DNA of 64,000 bases from JAEUHZ01 sp964552795 (GTDB taxonomy: Bacteria > Planctomycetota > UBA1135 > GCA-002686595): positions 1 to 64,000 of the forward strand of contig CAZKIO010000001.1 in the NCBI GenBank assembly GCA_964552795.1, given 5' to 3'. This document shows, in pieces, positions 61,165-64,000 of this stretch (position 1 is the stretch's first letter; the number at the start of each line of letters is the position of its first letter). The position numbers and the translations under genes were made by a program. The notes beneath the pieces were generated by a model, which was not told the origin of the DNA, searched no databases, and was given only the letters and a program-made list of their open reading frames with translations.

Positions 61165-64000
61165 TCAGCGCGGCCTGGCGACCAGGCGCAGCCCCTGGAA
61201 GCTCCCGAAGCGATCCGCGCTGGCCTCCGCGCGGCTCGCCGAGCGGAAAACGGTCTCGACGGCGGTGCCCCAGTGGCCGCCGTGCTTGCGGTAGCGCGCG
61301 GGCTCCACGCCCTCGATGCGGTCGGCCAGCCACTCCTCGCGCGAGCCGCCCATGTCGAGCACGCCGTACGGCGACTCGTCGCGCGGCTCGTAGCCGCCAG
61401 GCGCGTCGAGCAGGTACCCCGCCTTGCGCACGAGGCACACGGTGAGCGACGGATCGAAGCGCTCGCCCCAGGGGAACGCGCGGCCGTCGACGCCGCGCGC
61501 GGCCTTCTCCCACTGCGCCTCGGTCGGCAGTTCGTAGCGCCACGGCTCGCCGTTCTCCGTCGCGCGCTCGTTGCGCCACTCCAGGTAGTCGCGCGCGTCG
61601 AGCCAGCTCACGCCCAGAACGGGCGAGCCGGCGCTCGTCGCCTTGTAGACGTCCCACGTGAACGTCTCGCCGTCGGAGGCGCGTTTGGCGAGCACCCGGT
61701 CATCCTGCGGGAGGTACAGGTGCGTGGCCGAGCCCGCGGCCGCGATGCGCTCCAGCGTGCGCGGATCGTTGACGAACGCGTACCACTCGTGGTTGGTGAC
61801 CTCCCGGCGCGCGATGAAGAAGCCCGGGAGCTCCACCTCGCGGCCCTCGCGCGGCCGGAACGCCTGGGGGTCGCCGCCTTCGAGGAACGGACCGGGCGGC
61901 ACGTAGACGAAGTCCGGCGGCGTCGTGCCCCGCGGGTTCAGCGCCACGCGCGCCTGCGCCGCGGCGCGCCGCCCGACCACGACGTTGAAGCGCTGGCTCT
62001 CGAACCCCTCGGAGCGCGCGAAGATCAGGTACGAACCCGGATCCACGTTGATCGGCGTCGCGGGGTCGACGCGGTTCCCCTGCGAGCACACCAGCGGACA
62101 GGCCGTGCGCAAGCACTGCGCGCCCAGCACGGCGCCGGCCGGCACGTCGATCGTGAGGACCTCGCCCGCGCGCAGGCAGGCGAGGCGCAGGGGGAACGGC
62201 GCGGGCCGCCACAGCATCTGCTCCGCCTCGATCACGTCGATGCGGCGCGCGTCGCAGTCCAGCGGCGCATCGAGGCCCTCCAGCGTGACGCGATGCCGGT
62301 CGGCGCCGCCCTCGGCGATGTGCGCGGCCCAGTCGAAGGCCTGCGCGACCGGCGCGTCGTCGATCGCGACGATCCGTTGCGGGGGCAGGATCCCCGCGGC
62401 GTCCAGCGGGCTCGCGTGCGCGACCCGCTCGACGAACAGCGCGCCGGCCGCCGGCGCGCCGAGCACGTGCGTCACTTGGTCGCCGGGGCGCAGGCCGTTG
62501 CGCGCGGCGAGGGAGTCCGGAGCCACCGACACGATCGAGAGCGACACGTCGCCCGGCTGGTGCGCGGCCTCGCCCGCCGGCGGCGCGGCGCGGCCGATGC
62601 CGCTGGTGGGCACCGGGACGAGCCGCGGGATCGAGTCCGCGGTGGCGAGGTCCGCGCGGTCCTCCCAGCGGAACAGGAACAGCTCGGCGTCCGCGGGTTC
62701 GACCGCGAGCGTCAGCGTCCCGCGGCCGAGGAGCTCCTCGCGGCGCGTTCCGCCGGCGTCGTGCTGTTCGGTCGCCGTGCGCATCGCCTCGGCCAGCGCC
62801 ACGTCGCCGGCGGAGAGCGCCTCGCGCCAGCGCGCCAGATAGAAATCGGCCAGCGCGTCCTGCGTCGCGCGGCTGGCGCCGCCCCACGGCGCCTCGAGCC
62901 GCGCGGCGCGCTGCAGCGCCTCGGAACTCGCGCGCAGCGCCTGCTGCGCCTCGATCTTCAGCGCCTCCAGCTCGCGCTCGCGCCGCGCGAACTCGGCGCG
63001 TTCCGCCTCGGTCGCGGGCTTGGAGAGGACGCTGGTGCGGACCTTGAGGATCTCGTCCGACAAGGACTCGATGCGGCCGCGCACCTCCAGGTAGCGCGCG
63101 CCGGCTTCCTCGGCTTCCGTGCGCGCCGTCGCTGCCGCGGCGACCGCCGTCCGGCGCTCCTGCTCGCGCTGCGCCTCGATGCGCGCGCGTTCGACGCGCG
63201 CCTTGAGCTCCAGCGCCTCGGGCGACTCGGGATCGATCTCCTGCGCCTGCGCCACCGACAGCGCGGCCTGCGTGTAGTCGGCGGCGACCAGCGCGTCGGC
63301 GGCGGACTGCAGGTGCGCGCGCAACTCGCGCCCGCGTTCGACGGAGCGCCACGCCAGCATCCCGATGCCGGCGAGCACGGCCAGCGCCAGGGCCGTGTAG
63401 CTCGCCGCGAGCCCGGGGTTGCGGTGCCCCCACTTGCGCAGTCGCGTGATCGGCCCGGCGGCCTTGGCCTGGATCGGCTCGAAGGAGCGCACGCGCCGCA
63501 GGTCCTCGGCCAGCGCCTCGGCCGTCGGGTAGCGGCGCGCCGGGTCGCGGTCCATCGCGACCTCGATCACCGTGCACAGGTCGCGCGGGATGCGCGGGTT
63601 GATGTAGCGCGGATTGACCGGCGCGCCCTCCAGGATCACGTGGAAGAGCTGGTCCCACGACGGCCGCTCGAAGGGGCGCTTGAGCGTCAGGCACTCGAAC
63701 AGCGTCACGCCCAGCGCGTACACGTCGGTGCGGCGGTCGACCGCGCCGCGCGACGCGACGATCTGCTCGGGAGCCAGGTACGCCGGCGTGCCCACGATCT
63801 GTCCAGACTGCGTCAGCGCCTGGCCCTCCGACTCCAGGTCGCGCGCGAGGCCGAAGTCGAGCAGCACCGGGTGCCCTTCGGGCGTGACCATGATGTTGCC
63901 GGGCTTGATGTCGCGGTGGACGAGCCCGGCCTGGTGCGCCACGTGCAGCGCGCGGGCGGCGCGCTCGACGAGGCGCAAGATGTCCTCCAGGCCGCCCTTG
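61165..64000 (-). CDS. Ser/Thr kinase with PDZ and FGE-sulfatase domains (partial, N-terminus outside)
   Basis: At least 945 residues; the N-terminus lies beyond position 64000. The kinase core shows HRDIKPGNIMVTPEG, LLDFGLARD, GTPAYLAPEQ and TDVYALGVTLFECL. A membrane helix (AASYTALALAVLAGIGMLAW) leads into a coiled-coil-like region rich in Glu/Arg. Two PDZ-like stretches follow (SLAARNGLRPGDQVTHVLG, then SPLDAAGILPPQRIVAID). The C-terminal 300 residues (after VYVPPGPFLEGGD) are an FGE-sulfatase/SUMF1-like domain: FFIARREVTNHEWYAFVND, GVSWLDARDYLEW, ELPTEAQWEKAARG and VLDMGGSREEWLAD, without the Cys-rich active site seen, so it may bind rather than oxidise. Confidence 0.9.
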   Translation of the reverse strand, partial: KGGLEDILRLVERAARALHVAHQAGLVHRDIKPGNIMVTPEGHPVLLDFGLARDLESEGQALTQSGQIVGTPAYLAPEQIVASRGAVDRRTDVYALGVTLFECLTLKRPFERPSWDQLFHVILEGAPVNPRYINPRIPRDLCTVIEVAMDRDPARRYPTAEALAEDLRRVRSFEPIQAKAAGPITRLRKWGHRNPGLAASYTALALAVLAGIGMLAWRSVERGRELRAHLQSAADALVAADYTQAALSVAQAQEIDPESPEALELKARVERARIEAQREQERRTAVAAAATARTEAEEAGARYLEVRGRIESLSDEILKVRTSVLSKPATEAERAEFARRERELEALKIEAQQALRASSEALQRAARLEAPWGGASRATQDALADFYLARWREALSAGDVALAEAMRTATEQHDAGGTRREELLGRGTLTLAVEPADAELFLFRWEDRADLATADSIPRLVPVPTSGIGRAAPPAGEAAHQPGDVSLSIVSVAPDSLAARNGLRPGDQVTHVLGAPAAGALFVERVAHASPLDAAGILPPQRIVAIDDAPVAQAFDWAAHIAEGGADRHRVTLEGLDAPLDCDARRIDVIEAEQMLWRPAPFPLRLACLRAGEVLTIDVPAGAVLGAQCLRTACPLVCSQGNRVDPATPINVDPGSYLIFARSEGFESQRFNVVVGRRAAAQARVALNPRGTTPPDFVYVPPGPFLEGGDPQAFRPREGREVELPGFFIARREVTNHEWYAFVNDPRTLERIAAAGSATHLYLPQDDRVLAKRASDGETFTWDVYKATSAGSPVLGVSWLDARDYLEWRNERATENGEPWRYELPTEAQWEKAARGVDGRAFPWGERFDPSLTVCLVRKAGYLLDAPGGYEPRDESPYGVLDMGGSREEWLADRIEGVEPARYRKHGGHWGTAVETVFRSASRAEASADRFGSFQGLRLVARPR

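Overview
The window is one continuous stretch of very GC-rich, gene-dense bacterial chromosome, about 70% GC by eye. It reads as a chromosomal replication-origin region from a member of the Planctomycetota or a close relative. The lineage is inferred from Ser/Thr kinases fused to WD40 repeats or to PDZ plus formylglycine-generating-enzyme (FGE) domains, an ECF sigma factor divergent from such a kinase, secreted proteins with a Cys-rich C-terminal module (FGDGTGTACPCANSG type), and a dnaA-dnaN-DUF721-gyrB order without recF. No rRNA, tRNA, insertion sequence or CRISPR array was recognised.

Layout. 0-7 kb: flavin reductase-like protein; rnhC-dapF-M48 protease operon (minus); a secreted protein; a small Rieske protein; cystathionine beta-synthase. 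7-14 kb: minus-strand run of a processive glycosyltransferase, DUF72, DUF374 acyltransferase and two secreted proteins. 14-20 kb: membrane-anchored cyclophilin, a consensus parS beside parB, a membrane protein with a phosphoesterase, an HPr-domain fusion, and a primary-type sigma factor with a probable ATT start. 20-28 kb: Fur-box-like site, porin, FMN-binding/ApbE fusion and membrane protein; then hemW, pyrF, bshC and bshB1. 28-30.3 kb: an island with lower GC, carrying an AbiEii-like nucleotidyltransferase (frameshifted near its C-terminus) convergent with an AbiEi-like regulator, plus two long perfect palindromes sharing a 14-bp core. 30.3-41.9 kb: parA, bshA, cysteine desulfurase, dnaA, probable oriC, dnaN, DUF721, gyrB, an orphan MshEN-domain protein and a HutD-like cupin. 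41.9-46.3 kb: ECF sigma divergent from a WD40 kinase. 46.3-49.3 kb: fmt, thioredoxin, scpA and an M50 protease (minus). 49.5-61.2 kb: kdsD, kdsC, a 1715-residue LptC/LptA/LptD-like protein, TatA/B, a sugar-phosphate isomerase, a small Cys protein, a TMTC-like membrane protein and a secreted SdrD-B-like protein. 61.2-64 kb: a kinase-PDZ-FGE protein cut by the window edge.

Functional links. ParA, ParB and parS, with dnaA, dnaN and gyrB, form the replication and segregation core. BshA, BshB1 and BshC make up the whole bacillithiol route, split by the toxin-antitoxin-like island and parA. KdsD, KdsC and the Lpt-like giant make Kdo precursor and export LPS, so the cell has a real Gram-negative outer membrane. 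The best leads are the palindrome-flanked AbiE-like island, the HPr fusion, the Fur-like flavinylation operon and the Lpt fusion.
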